Counted from the first letter of the stretch, positions 1 to 6,394 are shown. The stretch is DNA of 8,552 bases from Planctomycetota bacterium (GCA_016200155.1 JACQFG010000170.1:1-8552); one strand, 5' to 3'. A program made the numbers and translations. The notes: generated by a model not told the origin, from the letters alone.

Positions 1-112
1 AGGATGATCCATTCGATCATCGGCTCGCGCCACTGCGGTCTAGGCCAAGGTCCCCTTGCCGCTCTCTTCCGCCTCGGGCGTTGCGATACCGGCATTTCAG
101 CGGCGCGCGCGA
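1..112. other. Left edge, no gene recognised
   Basis: No coding sequence I recognise lies between the window edge and the stop codon of the cyclase fragment. The plus strand is open from base 1 but the translation resembles no family I know. There is a 7-bp hairpin, GATGATC-CATTC-GATCATC, at 3-21, without a following T-run, so it is not a convincing terminator. Confidence 0.5.
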
Positions 113-406
113 CTAGGAACCAGGCCGGATTGGCGCGATGTCGCGCGCAAGCAAGCGGATAGGCGCCTGGCGCCCCCGCAGGCTGGTCTCTGCCAGCGCC
201 CGCCACGCATCTTCCGGTACGCCGCCACCGGCTTGGCGAAGTAATTGCTCGGAGACGACGAGCTGAAGACCGTGTGACGAGGCGAGCTGCTGGATGCGCG
301 CGCAGACATTGACGGTGTCGCCGAGCACGGTGAATTCGCGACGCTCGCCCTTGCCGACCACGCCGGCGACGACCGGTCCCCAATGCGCGCCGATAGTGAT
401 ATCGAT
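113..406 (-). pseudogene. Class III adenylate/guanylate cyclase, C-terminal fragment
   Basis: Class III nucleotidyl cyclases make cAMP or cGMP from ATP or GTP. Only the second half of a catalytic domain is left: GAHWGPVVAGVVG, then REFTVLGDTVNVCARI, which carries the conserved Asn and Arg of the N-x3-R transition-state motif (NVCAR), then a short C-terminal tail ending at the stop at 113-115. The first half, with the two metal-binding Asp residues, is missing, so the fragment cannot be catalytic alone. The minus strand stays open to 769, but those extra 120 or so residues are antisense to the DUF1585 gene fragment and show no cyclase similarity. I therefore end the homology at about 398-406 (RIDITIGAHWG). 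The gene is broken either by a genomic rearrangement or by an assembly join; the sequence alone cannot tell. Confidence 0.8.
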
Positions 407-805
407 CCGCCCGGCTTCGCACTGGAGAACTTCGACGCGATCGGCGGCTGGCGCGACTTCTATCGCGTGCCTCGCTCGCTCAAGCCCGGCGAAAAGCAGA
501 TCGACCTCGCCAACTACCCGGGCAAGAAGATCTTCCGCGGCCTCGACGTCGAAAAAGGCGGTGAGCTTCCCGACGGCCGAGCGTTCAAGAACATCGACGA
601 ATACAAGCAGCTCCTGTTGACCGACAAGGATCAGCTCGCCCGCAACCTCGCTCAGAAGCTGTTGATCTACGCGACCGGCGCCGACATCCAGTTCGCGGAT
701 CGCGAGGTCGTCGAGCAACTGGTGGCCCGCAGTCGCGAGCAGAAGTACGGCTTCCGGTCGCTGATTCACGAGGTTGTGCAGAGCCGCGTGTTTTTGAGCA
801 AGTAG
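401..805 (+). pseudogene. DUF1588/DUF1585 planctomycete protein, C-terminal fragment
   Basis: This is the tail of the large planctomycete proteins that carry DUF1587, DUF1592, DUF1588 and DUF1585, often with a cytochrome c-like domain. Their function is not established; they are thought to act outside the cytoplasm. The surviving 134 residues begin at IDPPGFALENFD, the segment that in intact proteins follows a CxxCH-like cysteine/histidine motif. They continue through GELPDGRAFKNIDEYK and end with the DUF1585 block DQLARNLAQKLLIYATGADIQFADRE, then SLIHEVVQSRVFLSK. An ATG at 383 opens the frame, but residues 1-6 from it belong to the antisense cyclase, so it is not a real start. In this phylum such genes usually stand directly upstream of a DUF1552 gene; the DUF1552 start fragment at 921 fits that arrangement. 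Confidence 0.82.
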
Positions 806-809
806 GTTT

Positions 810-826
810 GCCGCTTGCGGCGTAGC
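810..826 (+). repeat. REP hairpin, family A copy 1
   Basis: GCCGCTTGCGGCGTAGC: a perfect 5-bp stem (GCCGC/GCGGC) with a TT loop and a short tail. It differs by one base (GTAGC for TTAGC) from the repeats flanking the transposase gene at the other end of the window. It begins 5 nt after the DUF1585 stop codon, a typical REP position just behind a gene. Confidence 0.75.
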
Positions 827-920
827 AAAACGAGTGTGGTATTGTTAACATGGCGATGACTCAAACTTCAACTTGGCACTTGAAGTGGCTGTCCGATTTG
901 ATGAAACTGCTGAGGAGACC
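827..920. other. Spacer before the DUF1552 start fragment
   Basis: This spacer is more A/T-rich than the flanking genes. It holds a 7-bp hairpin (ACTTCAA, 865-871, with TTGAAGT, 880-886) and, at its right end, GGAG (913-916) placed as a ribosome binding site for the ATG at 921 or 924. A 24-codon reading frame from ATG 850 overlaps the 921 start but resembles nothing known. Confidence 0.4.
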
Positions 921-960
921 ATGATGCCCGTCAATTCCCTGAACCGCCGCACCTTCCTCG
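921..960 (+). pseudogene. DUF1552 gene, 5' remnant
   Basis: Translation gives MMPVNSLNRRTFL, which closely matches the start of the intact DUF1552 protein at 1677 (MPCNPLNRRTFLR), including the twin-arginine export motif RRTFL. Similarity then stops at about 957-960, and the frame runs through unrelated sequence to a TGA at 1020-1022. At DNA level the two starts differ at roughly a third of positions, mostly third codon bases, so this is a diverged paralogue rather than a recent duplication or target-site repeat. The upstream GGAG and the preceding DUF1585 tail suggest the original DUF1588/DUF1585-DUF1552 gene pair. Confidence 0.7.
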
Positions 961-1021
961 TTCCACGGGGTCTGATATACAATGGCGATTGTCGGCGTCC
1001 GCAACACATGGGAGAATTATG

Positions 1022-1303
1022 ATGGGCACCACCGGCCGTCGCTATCCGAAAGAGGAGTTCATTCGGCGGGGCGACGAAATCTACCTGACGCAAGTAAAGC
1101 CGAAGCTATCACCGAAGGATGTCGGCAAATTCGCCGCGATCGACATCGAGACAGGAGAATTTGAAGTCCACACCGATGAAATGAAGGCAGGCAAGAAGCT
1201 CCGAGAGCGAATCCCCGCTGCGCAGATTTGGATGGTTCGTGTCGGCTTTCGGACCACGCATCGCTTCGGCGGCCGCGACCAGCGATGGGGAACTCCGACA
1301 TGA
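1022..1303 (+). CDS. Small protein paired with retropepsin-like protease
   Basis: This 93-aa soluble protein has no function I can assign. It starts MGTTGRRYPKEEFIRRGDEIY, has a central KFAAIDIETGEFEVHTDE and a basic tail RFGGRDQRWG, with no signal peptide or membrane segment. Similar small proteins (an EIY..V.P stretch followed by GKFxAIDxETG) are, to my knowledge, found directly upstream of clan AA aspartic protease genes in cyanobacteria and planctomycetes. The start at 1022 is chosen for the GGAGA at 1011-1015, six bases upstream; ATG at 1019 is also possible, and TTG at 989 is unlikely. Its stop overlaps the protease start in an ATGA, so the two are probably translationally coupled. An extended -10-like TGATATACAAT (973-983) lies upstream but without a clear -35. 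The layout resembles a toxin-antitoxin or protease-partner operon, which is inference only. Confidence 0.8.
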   Translation: MGTTGRRYPKEEFIRRGDEIYLTQVKPKLSPKDVGKFAAIDIETGEFEVHTDEMKAGKKLRERIPAAQIWMVRVGFRTTHRFGGRDQRWGTPT

Positions 1304-1677
1304 TTACCGGTGTGGTTAATCGGAGCGAGGCGCGAATTCGTCGGCGAATCAAGGGGCGTGGCAAGCGCGAAATCGAGATTGACGCGATTGTTGACACGGG
1401 GTTCACCAGCTGGCTGACACTTCTTCTGGCAGCAATCGCCGACTTGGACCTAAATTGGTTCGGCTTCGACACGGCGATCCTGGGAGATGGCAGCACCTGC
1501 TCTTACGACGTGTACAGCGCCAAGGTGCTATGGGATGGCAAGCTGCGCGAGATACTCGTCGATGAAGCTGATTCAGAGCCATTAGTCGGAATGAGAATGT
1601 TGAAGGGTCATCGTGTGATGGTCGATGTTCGTTCGCGCGGTTCGGTTACAATCAAACACATTCGAAGAGGGACCTAA
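1300..1677 (+). CDS. Clan AA aspartic protease, retropepsin-like (DTGF type)
   Basis: This 125-aa single-domain protein has the catalytic signature VDTGF at residues 31-35, preceded by the beta-strand IEIDAIVDTG. It also has the family blocks LGDGSTCSYDVYSAKVLWDGKL (61-82) and VDEADSEPLVGMRML (87-101), the second matching the hydrophobic-hydrophobic-Gly region of retropepsins. It fits the bacterial and archaeal DTGF family related to AF_0612 (TIGR03698). As in retropepsins, one DTG per chain implies that a homodimer forms the active site. The physiological substrate of this family is unknown to me. ATG 1300 is preferred over an earlier in-frame start at 1228 because it has GGGGAA seven bases upstream, overlaps the previous stop (ATGA), and gives the usual length. 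The TAA overlaps the ATG of the DUF1552 gene. There is no signal peptide, so it is probably cytoplasmic. Confidence 0.85.
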   Translation: MITGVVNRSEARIRRRIKGRGKREIEIDAIVDTGFTSWLTLLLAAIADLDLNWFGFDTAILGDGSTCSYDVYSAKVLWDGKLREILVDEADSEPLVGMRMLKGHRVMVDVRSRGSVTIKHIRRGT

Positions 1678-2957
1678 TGCCTTGTAATCCCCTCAATCGT
1701 CGCACGTTTCTGCGCTCCGCCGGTGTCTGCATCGGCCTGCCCCTGCTCGATGCGATGCTGCCCGTCGGCCTCGGCGCCCAGCAGCGGGCGGCGGCGCTGC
1801 AGAAGAAACGCATGATCTGCATCGGCCGCGGACTCGGTCTGCACACGCCCTACTTCTTTCCGGAGCAAGCAGGCCGCGATTATCAGCCGTCGCGCTACCT
1901 GCGTGTCCTGCAAGATTATCGCCGCGACTTCACCGTCTTCTCCGGCATGTCGCATCGCGGTTATCCCGGCGGGCACGGCACCGAGGTCGCGCTCCTCACC
2001 GCGCTGCCTCCCGAGCGTATTCGGCCCGGCGACATCCGCAACACCGTCTCGCTCGACCAGGAAGTCGCCGCACGCATCGGCAGCGAGACGCGCTTTGCCT
2101 ACCTCTCGCTCGGCGGCAGCGACATGTCCTGGAACCGCCATGGCGTCAAAATTCCCTCCGAATCGCGCGCCACGCAAGTCTTCCGGCAACTGTTCGTCAA
2201 CGGCACGCCGCAAGAGGTCGCGCGCGAGCTGCAGCGCATCCAGAATGGTCATAGCGTTCTCGATGGCGTGCGCGAACAAGCGCGAGCCCTGGCCAACACG
2301 CTCGGGCCGGCGGACCGGCAACGGCTCGATCTGTTGCTGACTTCGATCCGCGAGGCCGAGCAACGCTTGCAGCAAGACGCCGCGTGGGTCAATCGGCCCA
2401 AGCCGCGCGTCGACGCCCAGCCCTATGCCGACGACTACATCGGCCCCGGCACGGGAACAAGGATGCTCAACCGGCAGCGGCAGTGGTTCGACCTCGTCCA
2501 CCTCGCCATCCAGACCGACTCGACCCGCGTCATCGGCCTGTGGCTCTGGTCCCACACCGAGAACCTCAATCTCGAAGGCGTCGGCGTCACCCATCACGAC
2601 GCCTCGCATCACGGCCGGGATGAAGCCAAGATCAACCAGCTCGCTTTGATCGAGGAGGCGGAGCTGCGGCTGTTTGCCGAGTTCCTGCGCAAGATGAAAG
2701 CGAGCACGGAAGGCGACCGCTCGCTGCTTGATCAAACCGTCGTCTTCTATGCCAGCAATCTCGGCAACGCGTCGGCCCACACGTGCGAGAACCTGCCGAT
2801 TCTGCTCGCCGGCGGCGGCTTCCGTCATGCCGGCCACGTCGCGTACGACCGCACCAACAATACGCCGCTGTCGAACCTGTTCGTGCGCATGCTGCAGCAG
2901 ATGGGCATCGAACAGCGATCCTTCGGCGCCAGCAGCGGCATGATCACCGACGTTTGA
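1677..2957 (+). CDS. DUF1552 protein with Tat signal
   Basis: This 426-aa member of the DUF1552 family (PF07586) is full length. DUF1552 proteins are abundant in Planctomycetota and, to my knowledge, have no assigned reaction. The N-terminus, NRRTFLRSAG then a hydrophobic stretch to about residue 34 (GLGAQQ), is a twin-arginine export signal, so a folded, exported protein is likely. Family landmarks are RMICIGRGLGLHTPYFFP (45-62), FTVFSGMSHRGYPGGHGTE (85-103), SWNRHGVKIP (151-160), LAIQTDSTRVI (276-286), the histidine-rich THHDASHHG (305-313) and SNLGNASAHTCENLPILLAGG (360-380). The His/Asp-rich layout recalls sulfatase-like DUF1501 relatives, but I see no sulfatase active-site motif. Start: GAGGG at 1667-1671 lies five bases before ATG 1677, inside the protease gene, and the start overlaps the protease stop. 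The usual DUF1588/DUF1585 partner is not intact here. Confidence 0.88.
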   Translation: MPCNPLNRRTFLRSAGVCIGLPLLDAMLPVGLGAQQRAAALQKKRMICIGRGLGLHTPYFFPEQAGRDYQPSRYLRVLQDYRRDFTVFSGMSHRGYPGGHGTEVALLTALPPERIRPGDIRNTVSLDQEVAARIGSETRFAYLSLGGSDMSWNRHGVKIPSESRATQVFRQLFVNGTPQEVARELQRIQNGHSVLDGVREQARALANTLGPADRQRLDLLLTSIREAEQRLQQDAAWVNRPKPRVDAQPYADDYIGPGTGTRMLNRQRQWFDLVHLAIQTDSTRVIGLWLWSHTENLNLEGVGVTHHDASHHGRDEAKINQLALIEEAELRLFAEFLRKMKASTEGDRSLLDQTVVFYASNLGNASAHTCENLPILLAGGGFRHAGHVAYDRTNNTPLSNLFVRMLQQMGIEQRSFGASSGMITDV

Positions 2958-2983
2958 TTGGTCGGACCGATCCGTCTACCGAT

Positions 2984-4000
2984 TCAGCTTCGTTGCGTGA
3001 GCGGCCAGCGTGGTTGAACGTCCGCGTTAACGACATGCGGCGGCCAATGGCCGAGCAGAACGTCGGCAGCGTTGCGCACGCCGCGGGTCTTCGATTCGCG
3101 CGTCGATTCGACCGAGCTGCCGGCGCAGTGCGGCGTCAGGATCACGTTGTCGAGTTCCAGCAGCGGGTGCTTGGCGGGGCCGGGGCGTAGTGCGAACACG
3201 TCGATTCCTTCGAAGACGTCGAGTGCGGCGCCGGCGATGCGCTTGTCGCGCAGGGCGGCGACCAGGGCAGCTTCATCAACGATGGCGCCGCGGGCCGTGT
3301 TGATGAGGACCGCGTTCGGCTTCATCAGGCCGATGCGACGGGCATCCAGAAGACCTCGCGTGTCGTTCGTCAGCGGCAAATGAATCGAGACAAAGTCGCT
3401 GACCCGAAGCAAATGATCCAGCTCTACCAACTCACAATCGACAGCCCGGGCGGCGTCCGCGTGTTTCGCCGGGTTGCGCGCCCAGGCAACCAGACGCAAG
3501 CCGAATGCTTGCGCGCGTACCGCCACGGCCTGGGCGCTGGCGCCGAAGCCGACGAGTCCGAGCGTTTGGCCGGCAAGACGATGAACGCCCGGATGATGCC
3601 GGGCCGACCAGTCGCCGCGCCGCATGGCGTCGGTCATGTACGGCAGGCGCCGGGCCCAGGCCAGGAGCAGCGCCAGCGTGTGCTCGGCTTGTTCGGCGAG
3701 GCAAAAGTCGGGCACGTTGCTGACGACGACGCCGCAGCGCGTGGCGGTCTCGACATCGATGCGATCGACACCGGCGCCGAGCCGGGCCAGCACGCGACAG
3801 CGCGGCAATCGCTCAATCACCTGGCCCGGCACCTTCGACGAAACGATCAACAGCGCATCACAGTCGGCAGCGGCGGCGATGATCTCGTCGGGTTGCTGGC
3901 CTTCGAGGGCGGTCACGCGGGCGCCGCAGCGATCGAGCTCCGCTTGCTCGGCGGGATCGACCGGATAGGTGTCAGCGTTAAGGCGAACGGCTTTGAACAT
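2984..4000 (-). CDS. D-2-hydroxyacid dehydrogenase family protein
   Basis: This 338-aa NAD(P)-dependent oxidoreductase belongs to the D-isomer 2-hydroxyacid dehydrogenase family (phosphoglycerate/glyoxylate dehydrogenase type), interconverting a 2-keto acid and its D-hydroxy acid in the cytoplasm. Visible landmarks are RLGAGVDRID (73-82), the Rossmann loop GLVGFGASAQA (148-158), INTARGAIVDE with catalytic Arg237 (233-243), and LTPHCAGSS with catalytic His291 (288-295). Oddities: the third glycine of GxGxxG is Ala156; the Asp that usually ends strand 2 and favours NAD is replaced in VAWARNP (171-177), which hints at NADP; and the catalytic Glu normally in DVFxxEP appears as Ile266 in DVFEGID, with Glu264 nearby. 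It starts 6 nt after the dehydratase stop and probably shares its transcript. It converges on the DUF1552 gene with 26 nt between stops and no clear terminator. The substrate is not predictable; reduction or oxidation of a product of the neighbouring dehydratase is a guess. Confidence 0.85.
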   Translation of the reverse strand: MFKAVRLNADTYPVDPAEQAELDRCGARVTALEGQQPDEIIAAAADCDALLIVSSKVPGQVIERLPRCRVLARLGAGVDRIDVETATRCGVVVSNVPDFCLAEQAEHTLALLLAWARRLPYMTDAMRRGDWSARHHPGVHRLAGQTLGLVGFGASAQAVAVRAQAFGLRLVAWARNPAKHADAARAVDCELVELDHLLRVSDFVSIHLPLTNDTRGLLDARRIGLMKPNAVLINTARGAIVDEAALVAALRDKRIAGAALDVFEGIDVFALRPGPAKHPLLELDNVILTPHCAGSSVESTRESKTRGVRNAADVLLGHWPPHVVNADVQPRWPLTQRS

Positions 4001-4006
4001 GCGAGG

Positions 4007-5155
4007 TTACCGTTTGGTGAACTCCTTGAGCCAGCGGTCGTCCCACAGCGATGGGAAGCTGCTGCGCTTGTAGGGATGCCGGGCACAGACGGCATCGTCC
4101 AGCTCGATGCCCAGGCCGGGCCGATCCGGGAGCGCGAACGCGCCGGCCGGCGGATGCCAGCCCTTGACCAGCTCGCGCCGCCACGACACATCGAAGTCGC
4201 CGAAGTTCTCCTGGATCAGCACGCTCGGCGTCGCCCAGCCGAAATGGATGGCGGCACAGAGCGCCACTGGACCGATGGAACAGTGCGGCGCAAGGCGCAT
4301 GCCATGGCGCTCGGCAAGAGCGGCGAGACGTTTGCCGACGCTGAGGCCGCCGCAGTGCGCGAGGTCGGGTTGAACGATGTCGCAGGCGTCCAGGGCACAC
4401 AGGCGTTCGAACTCCTCGAGAGTGTAGAGCCGTTCGCCGCTTGCAATCGGAAACGGCAGCGCGTCCCTGACGGCGCGGCACGCCTCCAGCGCCAGCGGGA
4501 CTACCGGCTCTTCGTACCAGGCGGGGCGCATGGGGACGAGCAGCTTCCCCATCTCAATGGCGCATATCGCGATCAATCGGCCATGGACTTCGATCATCAG
4601 TTCGACTCGCTCACCTACCGCGTCGCGCACCGCGGCGACGATCTGCCGGGCTGCGTCCATGGCCTCGGGCGTCATCGACTGCCAGGCGACGCCGAACGGA
4701 TCGAACTTCAGCGCCGCGTAGCCGCGCTGCACGACTCCGCGCGCGAGGGCGGCATAGTCCTGCGGAGTGCGGGCGCCGCCGTACCAGCCATTCGCATAGG
4801 CCGGGAGAAGATCGCGCGCCTTGCCGCCGAGAAGCTGATAGACCGGCTGGCCTTGCGCCTTGCCAATGAGGTCCCAGCACCCAATCTCGACGCCGCTGAT
4901 GGCGCTGAGCACGGTCGGACCGCCTTGATACTGATCGCGGATCAGCTTGGCCGCCAGCGTTTCGACATCGAACGGATTGACGCCGAGGATGCGCTCTTCG
5001 ACCCATTCGTGCAGTAGCGATTCGACCGCCTTCTCTTGCCATTCCAGCGACGCCTCGCCCACGCCGGTGAGACCTGTGTCGGTCGTGAGGCGGACGAACA
5101 GGTAGTTCCGCACGCCGGCGTTGGTCAGGATGGTCTCGAGCCTGGTGATCTTCAT
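4007..5155 (-). CDS. Enolase-superfamily sugar-acid dehydratase (galactonate-dehydratase-like)
   Basis: This 382-aa enzyme belongs to the mandelate racemase/muconate lactonizing group. Its D-galactonate-dehydratase-like members dehydrate sugar acids to 2-keto-3-deoxy acids in the cytoplasm. The N-terminal capping domain runs from MKITRLET to about residue 120, followed by the barrel. Motifs are ALKFDPFG (148-155); IEVHGR (188-193), which places His191 as a likely acid/base; WYEEPV (213-218); ASGER (238-242); QPDLAHCGG (262-270) and APHCSIGP (289-296), with Asp264 and His291 as the His-Asp dyad. Metal ligands would be Glu189, Glu215 or Glu216, and Glu241; the first is Asp in the classical galactonate dehydratase. 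ATG 5155 is chosen because MKIT is the usual family start; the in-frame ATG at 5176 has no ribosome binding site. The gene leads a two-gene operon with the hydroxyacid dehydrogenase and is divergent from the monooxygenase gene. The exact sugar acid is unknown. Confidence 0.87.
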   Translation of the reverse strand: MKITRLETILTNAGVRNYLFVRLTTDTGLTGVGEASLEWQEKAVESLLHEWVEERILGVNPFDVETLAAKLIRDQYQGGPTVLSAISGVEIGCWDLIGKAQGQPVYQLLGGKARDLLPAYANGWYGGARTPQDYAALARGVVQRGYAALKFDPFGVAWQSMTPEAMDAARQIVAAVRDAVGERVELMIEVHGRLIAICAIEMGKLLVPMRPAWYEEPVVPLALEACRAVRDALPFPIASGERLYTLEEFERLCALDACDIVQPDLAHCGGLSVGKRLAALAERHGMRLAPHCSIGPVALCAAIHFGWATPSVLIQENFGDFDVSWRRELVKGWHPPAGAFALPDRPGLGIELDDAVCARHPYKRSSFPSLWDDRWLKEFTKR

Positions 5156-5293
5156 CGTTGTTCCAAGTAAGGTCATTTGTCATACCGTAGACCTCACGCT
5201 CCGCGTGAGGATTCCTCACGCGGAGCGTGAGGTCTACGATGCTATCGGTGAGCCCGTAGCTTAGCATAGGCCGCACGGTGAATGGAGAAAAAA
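5156..5293. promoter_or_regulatory. Divergent promoter region (dehydratase / monooxygenase)
   Basis: These 138 bases separate divergent start codons, so they should carry promoters for both transcripts. I cannot pick convincing -35/-10 pairs by eye. Most of the central part is the family B double hairpin, leaving only about 30 bases on the dehydratase side and 55 on the monooxygenase side. Neither operon carries an adjacent regulator gene in the window. Confidence 0.4.
5186..5238. repeat. Paired inverted REP hairpins, family B (BIME-like)
   Basis: This is a perfect 26-bp inverted repeat (5186-5211 with 5213-5238) around a single central T. Each arm is itself a hairpin: GTAG-A-CCTCACGC-TCC-GCGTGAGG on the left and its complement on the right, with 8-bp stems and 3-nt loops. 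The GTAG directly 5' of each stem matches the tetranucleotide that marks REPs recognised by RAYT transposases. The unit can fold as two small hairpins or one long cruciform. It occupies the intergenic space between two divergent genes. Confidence 0.85.
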
Positions 5294-6388
5294 ATGGGAC
5301 AAACAATCCGCCACGGCATGTTCATCATGCCGTTTCATCCGCCTGCGAAACCGCTGGCCCAGTGCTACGACGAGGACCTGGAGTTGATCGTTCGGGCCGA
5401 GGAGCTGGGCTTCAGCGAGTTCTGGATCGGCGAGCATCACACGATGAAGTACGAGAATATCGTGATGCCCGAAATCTTCATCGCCCGCGCCCTCGGTGAG
5501 ACGAAGCACATTCGCATGGGGCCGGCGCCGGTGTGCCTGAATCAGCATCATCCCGCTCACGTCGCCAGCCGGCTCGCGTTTCTCGATCATCTGTCGAAGG
5601 GGCGGCTCAATCTCTGCTTCGGTTCCGGCAGCGTGCCGACCGATCAGGAACTCTACGGCGCCGAGCCGAAGGAAGCGGCCGCCATGGTCGATGAGTCGAT
5701 CGACATGATCCTGAAGCTTTGGTCGTCGGAGCCTCCTTATGAGCTCAAGGGGCGATTCTGGAACATCAGCCTGAAGAAGACGGTGGACGCGGAGACGGGG
5801 ATCGGCTACATCCACAAGCCGCTGCAGCAGCCGCACCCGCCGATCGCCATGCCGGGCACGAGCCGCAATTCGCCGACGATGCGCTCGGCCGGCCGGCGCG
5901 GCTTCCAGCCGTTCGGGCATTGCCTCGTCCCGGCCAGCACGCTCGCGGACCTGTGGCAGAACTTCGAGGCCGGCGCGCGGGAGGTCGGCAAGCAAGCAAA
6001 CCGGGACGACTTCAAGGTGGCGCGTTCCATCTTCCTGGCCGACACCACTGCCGAGGCGCAGCGCCGGGCACGCAGCAATTCGCTGGGCAAGAACTTCGAG
6101 TACATCGGCCGGCTCTTCGACAAGGGCGGCGGCCGCCGCGTCTACAAGCGCGACCCCGCCATGAGCGACGCCGACTGCAACCTCGATTACCTGATGACCG
6201 AGCAGATCATCGCCGGCGACGTCGATGACGTGTTGCGGCGATTGTTGCAACTGCGCGAGGAGATCGGCCCCTTCGGCACGCTGATCCTGATGGGCTACGA
6301 CTGGGACGACAAGCCGAGCTGGGTAAACAGCATGGAGCTGTTCGCGCGCGAACTGATGCCGAGGCTGAACAAGGCGGTGGGCGGATGA
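5294..6388 (+). CDS. Luciferase-like (LLM class) flavin-dependent monooxygenase
   Basis: This 364-aa cytoplasmic oxidoreductase of the bacterial luciferase-like superfamily uses reduced FMN (or F420 in some branches) and usually O2. The fold landmarks are in order: AEELGFSEFWIGEHH (35-49), NQHHPAHVASRLAFLDHLSKGRLNLCFGSG (83-112), the central PHPPIAMPG (180-188), SAGRRGFQPFG (198-208) and the C-terminal IAGDVDDVLRRLLQL (306-320). The length is normal for the family. ATG 5294 is preferred over ATG 5282 because GGAG at 5284-5287 is placed six bases before it. The gene is followed after 93 bases by a transporter gene on the same strand, with a hairpin repeat pair between. The substrate cannot be read from sequence; oxidative attack on a compound imported by the transporter, or on a product of the divergent dehydratase, is inference. 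No two-component flavin reductase gene is present nearby. Confidence 0.88.
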   Translation: MGQTIRHGMFIMPFHPPAKPLAQCYDEDLELIVRAEELGFSEFWIGEHHTMKYENIVMPEIFIARALGETKHIRMGPAPVCLNQHHPAHVASRLAFLDHLSKGRLNLCFGSGSVPTDQELYGAEPKEAAAMVDESIDMILKLWSSEPPYELKGRFWNISLKKTVDAETGIGYIHKPLQQPHPPIAMPGTSRNSPTMRSAGRRGFQPFGHCLVPASTLADLWQNFEAGAREVGKQANRDDFKVARSIFLADTTAEAQRRARSNSLGKNFEYIGRLFDKGGGRRVYKRDPAMSDADCNLDYLMTEQIIAGDVDDVLRRLLQLREEIGPFGTLILMGYDWDDKPSWVNSMELFARELMPRLNKAVGG

Positions 6389-6394
6389 ATCCAT

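Noticed and set aside
407..769. N-terminal extension of the cyclase fragment on the minus strand
   Set aside because: The frame is open, but these residues are antisense to the DUF1585 coding sequence and lack any cyclase motif; cyclase similarity stops at the junction near 400.
865..886. Hairpin ACTTCAA/TTGAAGT as a terminator
   Set aside because: The stem is A/T-rich with an 8-nt loop and has no T-run after it.
850..924. 24-codon reading frame ending in an ATGA overlap with the DUF1552 remnant
   Set aside because: No ribosome binding site of note and no similarity; the overlap alone is weak evidence for a leader peptide.
1674..2837. Open frame of 387 codons on the minus strand
   Set aside because: Mirror of the DUF1552 gene with no domain of its own.
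2958..2983. Possible bidirectional terminator between the convergent DUF1552 and dehydrogenase genes
   Set aside because: Only a 4-bp CGGA/TCCG stem is visible and there is no T-tract.
3380..5017. Long open frame (545 codons) on the plus strand
   Set aside because: It is antisense to the well-supported dehydratase and hydroxyacid dehydrogenase genes; open antisense frames are common at this GC content and its translation matches no family I know.
5186..5238. Intrinsic terminator or CRISPR-like repeat
   Set aside because: There are only two inverted units, no regular spacers and no T-run, and it lies upstream of two divergent genes, so a REP pair explains it better.
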